A stretch of 6,931 nt of DNA from Bog-756 sp043784065 (GCA_043784065.1 JAYVYR010000018.1:1-6931); one strand, 5' to 3'. Positions 1 to 6,299 are shown, numbered from the stretch's first letter. Numbers and translations: made by a program. Notes: generated by a model from the sequence alone, not told the origin.

Positions 1-324
1 GGCAAGACACTGGTCACCGATGAGATGATCACGGCGCTGGAGGAGAAGATCGACGATCTGATCTCGCGTGTGTCGATGCCGACGGAATTCGTGATTCCGG
101 GAGCGAATCGCGCGGGCGCCGCCCTTGACCTGGCTCGCACCATCGTCCGCCGAGCCGAGCGCCTGTCCGTTGCATCGCCCATTGATGGCTCGTTGGTCGG
201 CAGGTATCTGAACCGTCTGTCCGACTTGCTGTGGGCGCTCGCCCGCTGGGCGGAGGGCGAGGAGCATCTGCTGGCCCGGGGTGCACCGAGGCGTGGCCGG
301 TCCGCTGATCCGCAAACTGACTGA
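1..324 (+). CDS. PduO-type ATP:cob(I)alamin adenosyltransferase, 3' part only
   Basis: The frame is open from the first base, so the gene starts before the window; 107 C-terminal residues are visible. PduO-type enzymes transfer the adenosyl group of ATP to cob(I)alamin to make coenzyme B12 (adenosylcobalamin) in the cytoplasm, and act as trimers of helical bundles. Two family signatures are present: FVIPG at visible residues 30-34 followed by a helix ending in the RRAER motif (50-54), whose Arg and Glu line the ATP site in the family, and YLNRLSDLLWALARWAE (69-85), the conserved last helix. Family members are about 190 residues long, so roughly the first 80 residues are missing. The tail after residue 88 is basic and probably disordered. 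pepA begins 41 nt downstream on the same strand, so co-transcription is plausible. The family call is firm; the partner enzyme that uses the cofactor is not visible here. Confidence 0.9.
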   Translation, partial: GKTLVTDEMITALEEKIDDLISRVSMPTEFVIPGANRAGAALDLARTIVRRAERLSVASPIDGSLVGRYLNRLSDLLWALARWAEGEEHLLARGAPRRGRSADPQTD

Positions 325-365
325 CTGCCACCGATATATCCACCTCGATCCCCTGGAGCTCCGAC

Positions 366-1928
366 GTGATCAACGTGACCGCCCTGTCCGGCGCAGCACT
401 ACCCGATGATGTGACCTCCGTGGGCGTGCCAGTCCGCACGACACCTGACGGCCCGACGATTGCCGGCGAGTCGGCGGCGCTGGCCGGCATGGCCCTGCCG
501 ACGACGTTGGATGCCGACTGGTGCGAGCAGCAGGGTTTCAGCGGGAAGATCGCCCAGACCCTGATCATCCGGTCGCTCGACGGTGGACCTGCGATCGTGC
601 TGGTGGGCCTGGGTTCGGCCGACAAACTGGACGGCGACGCCGGACTGGAGTCCGTACGCCGGGCGGTCGCATCGTTCGTGCGGGTGGCCCGCACATCGGG
701 GACTGCACTGTTCGTGCTGCCCGGCGTGACTGGTGCGGCCATGGCCGAGGTAGCGGCTGCAGCGGCCGAAGGCGGTTCGCTGGCCACGTACAGCTATGAC
801 GAATACCGCAGTTCAGGCCCGTCGACTGGGCTGGCCAGCCTCGTGCTCGCCAGTGGCTCCGATGACGTCGCCGGAGTGGCCGGAGTGGCCGAGGGTGCGA
901 CCCGGGGTTCCCTGTTGGCCCGGTCGGTGGGCCTGGCCCGAGACCTAGTGAACGAGCCGCCGAGTTCGCTGACCCCAGAGCGGTTCGCCCAGGTGGTGCT
1001 CGACCGTTTCGAAGGTGTTGACGGGTTGACCGTCGAGGTGTGGGACGAGGAGCGGATCGCTTCTGAACGACTGGGCGGCCTGCTCGGCGTGGCCGCCGGA
1101 TCGGTGCGCCCGCCACGTTTGGTCAAGGTGACCTATCAACCGTCCGACCCCTTCGAGTTCGACGGCCGGCGGCCGCACCTGGCCCTGGTGGGCAAGGGGA
1201 TTACCTTCGATTCGGGTGGCCTGTCGCTGAAGACCGCCTCCGGCATGGAGACCATGAAGACCGACATGGGTGGTGCCGCAGCTGTTCTGGCCGCGATCGA
1301 TGCCATCGCCGCCCTGGGTGGGCGAATTCCGATCACTGCTTGGGCACCCATGACCGAAAATATGCCGAGCGGATCTGCCACCAAGCCGGGTGACGTGCTG
1401 ATCACCCGCAGCGGCAAGACGATCGAAGTCCTCAACACCGATGCCGAGGGCCGACTGATCCTGTCCGATGGGCTGACCCTGGCGATCGAGGAGGGGCCGG
1501 ATGCCGTCATCGACCTGGCCACCCTGACCGGGGCCGCCGTCGTGGCCCTGGGCAAGGAGATCGCCGGGCTGCTGGGCAACGACGAGGAGTTGCGGGATGC
1601 CCTGCAGTCGGCAGGCTCGGCCGCGGGAGAGCCGTCGTGGCCACTCCCGTTGCACGCCGACTACGCCGCTCACATCGAGTCCGAGGTAGCCGACATGAAG
1701 AACATGGGCCGGCCGGGCCAAGCCGGCGCCATCAGCGCGGCGCTGCTGCTCCAGGAGTTCGTGGCCGATGTCCCATGGGCCCACCTCGACATCGCCGGCC
1801 CTTCCCGTACCGACGACAACCGTTGGTACAACACCAAGGGCGGCAGCGGCTTCGGGGTGCGGACCTTGGTGGAGCTGGGCACATCCGAGAAGTTCGCCCG
1901 CTGGCTGGCCACCCGACCGAAGGACTGA
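366..1928 (+). CDS. pepA: Leucyl aminopeptidase, family M17 (PepA)
   Basis: Cytosolic metallo-exopeptidase that removes N-terminal residues from peptides; family members are usually hexamers with two metal ions per active site. The protein is 520 residues, normal for the family. The N-terminal macro-like domain covers roughly residues 1-170 and the catalytic domain about 180-515. All known catalytic positions are present with the same spacing as E. coli PepA (offset +7): metal ligands K277 and D282 in GKGITFDSGG, D300 in KTDMGG, D359 and E361 in the NTDAEGR signature, and catalytic K289 and R363. The GTG start at 366 is preceded by GGAG at 355-358 with 7 nt spacing and gives the expected N-terminus. 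E. coli PepA also binds DNA in Xer recombination; nothing here says whether this one does. It sits 41 nt after the cobalamin adenosyltransferase gene and 92 nt before gpsA. Confidence 0.97.
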   Translation: MINVTALSGAALPDDVTSVGVPVRTTPDGPTIAGESAALAGMALPTTLDADWCEQQGFSGKIAQTLIIRSLDGGPAIVLVGLGSADKLDGDAGLESVRRAVASFVRVARTSGTALFVLPGVTGAAMAEVAAAAAEGGSLATYSYDEYRSSGPSTGLASLVLASGSDDVAGVAGVAEGATRGSLLARSVGLARDLVNEPPSSLTPERFAQVVLDRFEGVDGLTVEVWDEERIASERLGGLLGVAAGSVRPPRLVKVTYQPSDPFEFDGRRPHLALVGKGITFDSGGLSLKTASGMETMKTDMGGAAAVLAAIDAIAALGGRIPITAWAPMTENMPSGSATKPGDVLITRSGKTIEVLNTDAEGRLILSDGLTLAIEEGPDAVIDLATLTGAAVVALGKEIAGLLGNDEELRDALQSAGSAAGEPSWPLPLHADYAAHIESEVADMKNMGRPGQAGAISAALLLQEFVADVPWAHLDIAGPSRTDDNRWYNTKGGSGFGVRTLVELGTSEKFARWLATRPKD

Positions 1929-2020
1929 TCTCGAGGCAGAACGATTGGGCCTTCGCTTTCGGCCGTGCCCGGCGCCCGAGAATCGAGATGGATGGTTCCG
2001 GCTGCACTACCGTCGGGGCT

Positions 2021-3010
2021 GTGAAGATCGCAGTCCTCGGGGGAGGTTCTTGGGGTACGACGGTGGCGTCCCTTGTGGCGCACAACCACGACACCGTGCT
2101 GTGGGCACGCAATCCGGAGGTGGCCCGGTCCGTCAACGAGGACCATGAGAATCCCTCCTATGTGCCCGGGTTCACCTTGGATCCAGCCCTGTCGGCCACC
2201 TCGGACCTCGAGGCGGCCGTCTGCGGCGCCGACTTCATCATCATGGGTGTCCCGACATCCGGATTCCGGCGGGTGCTCCAAGACGCGGCTCCGTTCATGC
2301 GCCCATGGATTCCGGTGGTCAGCCTGTCCAAAGGTCTGGAGCGGGGCTCACACCTGCGGATGACCGAGGTCATCAAGCAGGTGGTGCCGGGCCACCCGGT
2401 CGCCGCCCTTACCGGCCCCAACATCGCTTCGGAGATCCTGAGTGGCAAGGCGGCAGCTGCCGTCATCGCCACGGAGGACCTCGAGGTAGCCAGCGCCATC
2501 CAGGCGGTGTTCACCCGGGGCGTGTTCCGGGTCTACATCAACGACGACGTGATCGGCTGCGAACTCGGCGGCGCGCTGAAGAACGTCATCGCTATCGCTG
2601 CCGGTATCGGTGAGGGCCTCGGCGTGGGCGACAATACGCGGGCCGCTGTCATGTCCCGCGGGTTGGCCGAGTTGATCCGTCTGGGCGAGGCCATGGGAGC
2701 CAAAGCCTCCACGTTTGCTGGACTGGCCGGTATGGGTGATCTGATCGCCACCTGCGTGAGCCCCCACAGCCGGAACCGGCGAGTGGGCGAACAGTTGGGC
2801 AAGGGCCGGAAGCTGGAGGACATTCTCGACGAGATGCATATGGTCGCCGAGGGCGTGAACACGGCCAAGGTAGCCCTCGAATTGGCCGAGACGTACGGCC
2901 TCGATCTCCCGATCTGCCGGATGATCGACAAGGTCGTGCGAGGTGACATCGAGCCGATCGACACTTACTGGGGGCTTACCCCGGCCGGCCACGAGGCTGA
3001 ACCGGGCTAG
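2021..3010 (+). CDS. gpsA: NAD(P)-dependent glycerol-3-phosphate dehydrogenase (GpsA)
   Basis: Reduces dihydroxyacetone phosphate to sn-glycerol 3-phosphate with NAD(P)H, supplying the backbone for phospholipids. The protein is 329 residues, typical of bacterial GpsA. The N-terminal Rossmann motif is GGGSWGT at residues 7-13. Other conserved blocks are SLSKGLE with K104, TGPNIASE (131-138), the catalytic lysine K187 in GGALKNV, GMGD with D240, and SRNRR (250-254), which contacts substrate phosphate in the family. I chose the GTG at 2021 because the first residues VKIAVLGGGSWG match the usual N-terminus (MKIAVLGAGSWG). An in-frame ATG at 1988 would add 11 residues, and neither start has a convincing ribosome binding site. 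The frame stays open further upstream into pepA, but that sequence is a shadow of pepA. The TAG stop overlaps the stop of the convergent gene by four bases. Confidence 0.96.
   Translation: MKIAVLGGGSWGTTVASLVAHNHDTVLWARNPEVARSVNEDHENPSYVPGFTLDPALSATSDLEAAVCGADFIIMGVPTSGFRRVLQDAAPFMRPWIPVVSLSKGLERGSHLRMTEVIKQVVPGHPVAALTGPNIASEILSGKAAAAVIATEDLEVASAIQAVFTRGVFRVYINDDVIGCELGGALKNVIAIAAGIGEGLGVGDNTRAAVMSRGLAELIRLGEAMGAKASTFAGLAGMGDLIATCVSPHSRNRRVGEQLGKGRKLEDILDEMHMVAEGVNTAKVALELAETYGLDLPICRMIDKVVRGDIEPIDTYWGLTPAGHEAEPG
3007..3010. other. Interlocked convergent stop codons (CTAG)
   Basis: The palindrome CTAG holds the TAG stop of gpsA on the plus strand (3008-3010) and the TAG stop of the opposing gene on the minus strand (3009-3007). 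The two genes thus end in a four-base tail-to-tail overlap with no intergenic DNA. Any transcription terminator must lie inside the opposite gene, and readthrough on either side would make RNA antisense to the neighbour. Confidence 0.85.
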
Positions 3011-3738
3011 TCAACCGATCCGGCAGCGGTGTGGTCGGCCGTCCGTCCAAGTGGCGTTGCATATGCCATCGAGGCGTCGGTGGCGGCCTTGAAGGCCACG
3101 GCCGGATGGAAGTGCCAAGCGGCCAGGCGCCGCTCGATGGTGGCCCGGTCGTGACCGGCGTCGGCCAGGCCAGTGGCCAGCCGCTGGGCCCGGCGTCGCA
3201 TCTGCTCGGGCTCGGACAGACGCTGTTCGGACATCCATCGGCGATGGCTGCGCTGGAGCGAGTCGGGCAGCCGGCTGAGATGGCGGAGCGGCAAGGGTGG
3301 GATGTGCTGGCGCACGGCCAGCTCGCCCGGGCCGTGAGGACGGGCCAGTTCGAATGTGACGAGTCGGGCCAGTGCCCGGCGGAACGGCGAGTTCTTGCCC
3401 ATCTTGTCGCCCAGCCCGAGTGAGCGGGCTGTTTCAGGTAGATGGAGGTCAAATCCGTCGCCATGGACCTCGAGTCCGTAGGTGAGGCGACGGAGCAGCC
3501 AAGTGGTGCTAGGTCCAATGATCCCCAACCAGTAGAGCTCGACGTACCGGCTGCACGGGTGCATACCGTGTGGGTCGGCTACGGGGTCCACCCATTGGAC
3601 GATGTGTAGTGAAGGGCCGCTAGCTGCCAGGCCCAGGTCGGAGTCAGGCCGGGAGGTGACGTGCCCAGAAGAGTCGGGCCGGGTGGTGACGGGGCGGAGG
3701 GGACGGGGTGGTGGGGGGATGACAGTGGGGATGGACAA
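3007..3738 (-). CDS. Conserved actinobacterial protein of unknown function, possible winged helix
   Basis: I cannot assign a function. From the proposed TTG start the product is 243 residues: a proline-rich, probably disordered N-terminus (1-42), then a compact block starting LHIVQWVDPVADPHG (44-58) and SRYVELYWLGIIGPSTTWLLRRL (63-85), a pattern I recall from uncharacterised actinobacterial proteins. Residues 98-150 could form a winged helix: helix LPETARSLGLG, a second helix from SPFRRALARL to about 130, then a GPGELAVRQHIPPLP strand turn. That fold is an inference from pattern only. The C-terminal part (160-215) is helical and rich in arginine. There is no signal peptide, membrane segment or catalytic motif that I recognise. 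The start is uncertain: TTG at 3738 has AGGAG 5 nt upstream, while an ATG at 3924 would add 62 residues with weaker coding character. The gene lies downstream of the nitroreductase gene on the same strand. Confidence 0.7.
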   Translation of the reverse strand: MSIPTVIPPPPRPLRPVTTRPDSSGHVTSRPDSDLGLAASGPSLHIVQWVDPVADPHGMHPCSRYVELYWLGIIGPSTTWLLRRLTYGLEVHGDGFDLHLPETARSLGLGDKMGKNSPFRRALARLVTFELARPHGPGELAVRQHIPPLPLRHLSRLPDSLQRSHRRWMSEQRLSEPEQMRRRAQRLATGLADAGHDRATIERRLAAWHFHPAVAFKAATDASMAYATPLGRTADHTAAGSVD

Positions 3739-3980
3739 AGTGGCTCCTGGAGTGGGGACGATCGGGTCCCTGGGAGCATGTCTGGGGACCCTTGCCGGCG
3801 ACCTTGCTGATGTCCTGACAATGCACTTGCCGACCGGGACCGGCCGACGCAGTTCTCGACCACCTCGACCCGCCACTTGCCGCGCACTCTCTTGCTCGTC
3901 TGCCCGGTAGCCGAAGCGGGCCACGCAGCCGATCTGCCGTCGTACGTCCTGCCCCTCGGGAGTGCAGGTGGTTCGGATGC
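3739..3980. other. Intergenic gap between two minus-strand genes
   Basis: If the downstream gene starts at TTG 3738, these 242 bases hold no convincing gene. All three minus frames are open over part of it, but codon third positions are less GC-biased than in the neighbours and rare AGG/AGA codons appear. A self-complementary GC-rich stretch lies near 3833-3848, without a T-run. Near 3970 there is a TTCGGAT string that resembles a tRNA T-loop, but no cloverleaf can be built around it. Confidence 0.4.
3744..3748 (-). promoter_or_regulatory. Ribosome binding site supporting a TTG start at 3738
   Basis: Read on the minus strand the site is AGGAG followed by 5 nt and TTG. It is the only good Shine-Dalgarno and start pair I found between the upstream ATG at 3924 and the conserved block of the protein, and it is the reason for choosing the rare TTG codon. 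Confidence 0.5.
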
Positions 3981-4580
3981 CTACCAGGCACCCCGGTGGA
4001 CGGCGTCGTCCACGGTCCGTCTCGGACGGGCAGCTGACGTGGAGGACGGGTCGGGCAGTGCGGCGTGCCCGAGTAGGACGGCGCCGAGCCAGCGCAGCCG
4101 CGCCGGTACGCCGAGCGTCTCTTTGAGCGCGGCCTCGCCTCGAAAGTTACCCAGGAAGGCCGCCCCGATACTGCGATCGGCCGCCCCGAGCAGCAGGACC
4201 ATCACGGCAAATGAGGCATCGACGTGCCAGTAGGGCACGACCCACTCCACAACGGCCCCATCGACTCTGGTCTTGTCCGGCTCGGAGTAGCGATCGACGT
4301 AGGCCTCGGGGTCGGAAAAGGGAAGGATCACGACCGGCGCCCGGCACAGCCCCTGGTAGCGCTTCGACCGCGCCCGCCACTCAGGGTCGGTAGTGGCCTG
4401 CCAGTAGGGATCGGTCTGCTCGGAGCCCTCGAGCACCACGAACTCCCGGCCCTGGGTATTGCCGGCCGACGGAGCGGCCAACGACTCGGCCAGAAGCCCG
4501 TCCACCACGGACTGCAGCAAGGGGGTCTCCTGGAAGTTCCGCGTCATCCGGCGCCTGCGGACGGCTTCCGAGAACTCCAT
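3981..4580 (-). CDS. Nitroreductase-family FMN oxidoreductase
   Basis: Small flavoprotein of the nitroreductase superfamily, expected to act in the cytoplasm as a homodimer using FMN and NAD(P)H; the natural substrate cannot be read from the sequence. The product is 199 residues, a normal length. Family features are the N-terminal EAVRRRRMTRNF (5-16), whose arginines contact the FMN phosphate, and APSAGNTQGREFVVLE (36-51), the second FMN-binding segment. Residues 118-146 (YWHVDASFAVMVLLLGAADRSIGAAFLGN) form the buried helix and following loop typical of the fold, and RLRWLGAVLLGHA (161-173) is the C-terminal strand. I chose ATG 4580 because MEFSEAVRRRRM matches the common N-terminus; in-frame GTG 4589 and ATG 4601 are alternatives that add 3 or 7 residues. 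The gene is divergent from the phosphoesterase gene and could be co-transcribed with the unknown gene downstream. Confidence 0.88.
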   Translation of the reverse strand: MEFSEAVRRRRMTRNFQETPLLQSVVDGLLAESLAAPSAGNTQGREFVVLEGSEQTDPYWQATTDPEWRARSKRYQGLCRAPVVILPFSDPEAYVDRYSEPDKTRVDGAVVEWVVPYWHVDASFAVMVLLLGAADRSIGAAFLGNFRGEAALKETLGVPARLRWLGAVLLGHAALPDPSSTSAARPRRTVDDAVHRGAW

Positions 4581-4625
4581 GGTCGGCACGCTACTCACCA
4601 TCACCTGGCAGTTCGGCCGAAGCGA

Positions 4626-4654
4626 TTGTCGAGCACCGTCACCGTCACTACGGT
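4626..4654 (+). promoter_or_regulatory. Predicted leaderless promoter of the phosphoesterase gene
   Basis: TTGTCG at 4626-4631 matches the -35 consensus TTGACA at four of six bases. After a 17-nt spacer comes TACGGT at 4649-4654, which fits the actinobacterial -10 pattern TANNNT. The A of the ATG at 4661 is 7 bases after the -10 element, where transcription would start, and no Shine-Dalgarno is seen before that ATG. Together this predicts a leaderless mRNA. Two tandem ACCGTC copies (4636-4646, the second sharing no bases beyond the junction) lie in the spacer and could be an operator, which is speculative. Confidence 0.5.
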
Positions 4655-4660
4655 TCTGGC

Positions 4661-6067
4661 ATGACCGAGCCACCGATCCTGTCCCGTCGGGCCCTTCTGG
4701 GCAGTGCACTGAGCGGTGCAGCCGCCGTCGGCCTCGCTGCCTGCTCATCGTCGCCTTCGTTGACACCCGCGACGACCACAGCAACGGCCCGACCGACCGC
4801 CAAACTCGTACCCGGGGATCTACCCAATCCGGCCGCCCCCGCTGGTACCGATCAATTGCCTCAGATCAAGAACATCGTCATCGTGATGATGGAGAACCAC
4901 AGCTACGACAACGTGCTCGGAATGCAGCGTGGCCGCGGCGACGGGTTCACCCTCGACAAGCACGGGAAACCTACGGCCTCCAACCCGTGGCCGATCGGAT
5001 CGACCATGGCTCCTCCGGGGCCGAATGCGCAGCTGCGGGCGTTCCCGATGCCCAACCCGTGCCAGGCCCAAGCCCATCCGTACAACACGTGGGAAGCATT
5101 CTGGACGTCGTACAACGGGGGCAGGAACGACGGGTTCGCCCAGAGTCAGAGCGGGCCGGTATCGATGGGCTACCACGAACCCTCGGTCCTGCCGTTCGTG
5201 AACTCGCTGGCCGCCACCTTTCCGGTGTGCGACCGCTACTTCTGTTCCGTCGGTGCCCAGACCTACCCGAACCGGCGGTTCCTCATGGCCGGTACATCGC
5301 GCGGCCTGCTGAACGACACCTTCCCCAGCGACGCGCCGCCCAACGGGACGATGTTTCAGGCTCTGAGCGTCCATGGGGTCACGTGGGCGAACTACTTCGC
5401 CACCTTGCCGTCGGCCTTGATCTGGCCATACCAGGCGTCCCTCCCCGGTTTCTCCGACCATCTCCTCAAGATCGACCGCTTTTACGCTGACGCGGCGGCT
5501 GGCACGCTTCCGTCGGTGAGCATGGTCGACCCCGACTTCAACAAGCAGTCGCAGGAGGATCCCCAGGACATCCAGTACGGGGACCAGTTCCTGGCCAAGG
5601 TGGTGAATGCCGTCATGGACTCGCCCCAATGGCCCCACACCTTGTTGGTCTGGAGCTACGACGAGTCAGGCGGCTACTTCGACCACGTGGCCCCGCCGTC
5701 GGCGCCCGTGCCCGATGGCGTGCCGCCCGCCGTGGCGCCGGGGGATACCCCGGGGTTGTTCGACCGGTACGGGTTCCGCGTTCCGGCTGGGGTGGTCTCG
5801 CCTTTTGCCAAGAAGGCGTACGTGTCCCATGTCGTCCACGACCACACCTCGATCCTCAAACTGGTCGAGACCAAATGGAATCTGCCCGTCCTGACGGCCC
5901 GGGATGCGGCCGCAGATGACCTGCTCGACAGCGTCGACCTGAACGCCCCGCCGGCCTTCCTGCGACCGCCGAAGCTGGCCGCAGGTCCCGATCCGGCGCT
6001 GCTGGCGGGCTGCCTGTCGACCGGACCGGGGACGATCCCGCCGGCGGGGTTTGTCACAACGTCGTAG
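4661..6067 (+). CDS. Exported phospholipase C / acid phosphatase-type phosphoesterase, lipoprotein
   Basis: Member of the bacterial phosphoesterase family that includes phospholipase C and AcpA-type acid phosphatases; 468 residues. The N-terminus has twin arginines in SRRALLG (R9, R10), a hydrophobic stretch, and a lipobox LAAC with C28, so the protein is predicted to leave by the Tat route and be lipid-anchored outside the cell. A low-complexity Ala/Thr/Pro linker (about 29-64) follows. Catalytic motifs run in family order: MMENHSYDN with E78 and N79, GAQTYPNRRF with T201 as the likely nucleophile, VDPDF (289-293), WSYDESGGYFDH with D334 and E335 as metal ligands, RVPAGVVSPFAKK (373-385), and HDHTSILK (393-400). 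Substrate (phospholipid, phosphomonoester or other) cannot be decided. Such enzymes often help scavenge phosphate, but no Pho box was identified. The family and export calls are firm; the 3' end is followed by a tandem repeat. Confidence 0.92.
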   Translation: MTEPPILSRRALLGSALSGAAAVGLAACSSSPSLTPATTTATARPTAKLVPGDLPNPAAPAGTDQLPQIKNIVIVMMENHSYDNVLGMQRGRGDGFTLDKHGKPTASNPWPIGSTMAPPGPNAQLRAFPMPNPCQAQAHPYNTWEAFWTSYNGGRNDGFAQSQSGPVSMGYHEPSVLPFVNSLAATFPVCDRYFCSVGAQTYPNRRFLMAGTSRGLLNDTFPSDAPPNGTMFQALSVHGVTWANYFATLPSALIWPYQASLPGFSDHLLKIDRFYADAAAGTLPSVSMVDPDFNKQSQEDPQDIQYGDQFLAKVVNAVMDSPQWPHTLLVWSYDESGGYFDHVAPPSAPVPDGVPPAVAPGDTPGLFDRYGFRVPAGVVSPFAKKAYVSHVVHDHTSILKLVETKWNLPVLTARDAAADDLLDSVDLNAPPAFLRPPKLAAGPDPALLAGCLSTGPGTIPPAGFVTTS

Positions 6068-6078
6068 CCTTGAATGCT

Positions 6079-6144
6079 CCCGGTGCCAGCCCGGTGCCAG
6101 CCCGGTGCCAGCCCCGTGCCAGCCCGGTGCCCGCCCGGTGCTCG
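6079..6144 (+). repeat. Six tandem copies of an 11-bp unit
   Basis: The unit is CCCGGTGCCAG. Copies 1-3 (6079-6111) are identical; copy 4 has one change (CCCCGTGCCAG), copy 5 one change (CCCGGTGCCCG) and copy 6 two changes (CCCGGTGCTCG). Decay towards the 3' side suggests recent expansion at the 5' end. The array starts 11 bases after the phosphoesterase stop codon. The 11-bp period is close to one turn of the DNA helix. A unit of 11 is not a multiple of three and no gene reads through the array. Confidence 0.95.
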
Positions 6145-6188
6145 AACCTGTGCATGAGCAGTCAGGTCGGCTGGACGGAGCGAGGGAG

Positions 6189-6214
6189 GGAATGTCGACC
6201 CCCCTGGTAGCGTT
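6189..6214 (+). promoter_or_regulatory. SigR/SigH-type ECF sigma factor promoter
   Basis: GGAAT at 6189-6193 (preceded by G in GGGAAT), an 18-nt spacer, and GTT at 6212-6214. This is an exact match to the GGAAT-N18-GTT consensus of Streptomyces SigR and mycobacterial SigH, the sigma factors of the thiol-oxidative stress response. Transcription would begin around 6220-6224, leaving a leader of about 80 nt before the rhodanese-MoeB gene. From memory, moeB/moeZ-type genes are among known SigR/SigH targets, which makes the match more credible. An overlapping TAGCGT (6208-6213) fits a housekeeping -10 pattern but has no -35 partner. Confidence 0.6.
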
Positions 6215-6216
6215 TA

Positions 6217-6286
6217 CCTCGTCGTAGAGCAGTGCGGGGTGACTCCGACGCCGGAATCCCGGCCTTCACCCCCGCCGTCGACGAGG
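6217..6286 (+). promoter_or_regulatory. Nested hairpin in the leader, covering the ribosome binding site
   Basis: Outer stem: CCTCGTCG (6217-6224) pairs perfectly with CGACGAGG (6279-6286). Middle stem: GCGGGG-TGA (6234-6242) pairs with TCA-C-CCCCGC (6266-6275), nine pairs with one bulged C at 6269. Apical stem: GCCGG (6250-6254) pairs with CCGGC (6259-6263) around an AATC loop. The 3' arm of the outer stem contains the GAGG that begins the Shine-Dalgarno of the next gene (GAGGAAG, 6283-6289). No downstream T-run is present, so this is not a standard terminator. I do not recognise a known riboswitch class. Confidence 0.5.
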
Positions 6287-6299
6287 AAGTGAGACCGCC

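Noticed and set aside
29..787. Minus-strand open frame of 252 codons at the window start
   Set aside because: It lies antisense to the cobalamin adenosyltransferase and pepA genes, whose motifs are unmistakable, and its product is low-complexity Ser/Ala/Pro/Arg typical of shadows in GC-rich DNA.
1637..2020. Upstream in-frame extension of gpsA to an ATG at 1637
   Set aside because: It overlaps almost 300 bases of pepA in another frame and encodes Arg-rich sequence without family similarity; GpsA homology begins at 2021.
1929..2020. Terminator or separate promoter between pepA and gpsA
   Set aside because: Only short GC palindromes (GGCC copies) and a five-pair TCTCG/CGAGA match with a long loop are present; there is no T-run and no clear promoter pair.
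3960..3990. tRNA gene suggested by a TTCGGAT string
   Set aside because: No acceptor, D or anticodon arm can be paired around it on either strand.
4459..5490. Plus-strand open frame of 343 codons across the divergent promoter and phosphoesterase gene
   Set aside because: It is out of frame with the phosphoesterase motifs and antisense to the nitroreductase gene, and the product is Arg-rich with no recognisable fold.
6037..6055. Terminator hairpin at the end of the phosphoesterase gene
   Set aside because: CCCGCCGGCGGG is a perfect palindrome followed by GTTTGT, but it folds to a stem of only four pairs, lies inside the coding region and has no true T-run.
6079..6144. CRISPR array
   Set aside because: The 11-bp units abut each other with no spacers and no cas genes are present.
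6253..6279. Second SigR-like promoter downstream of the first
   Set aside because: GGAAT at 6253-6257 is followed after 19 bases by GTC, not GTT, and its bases are explained by the hairpin arms.
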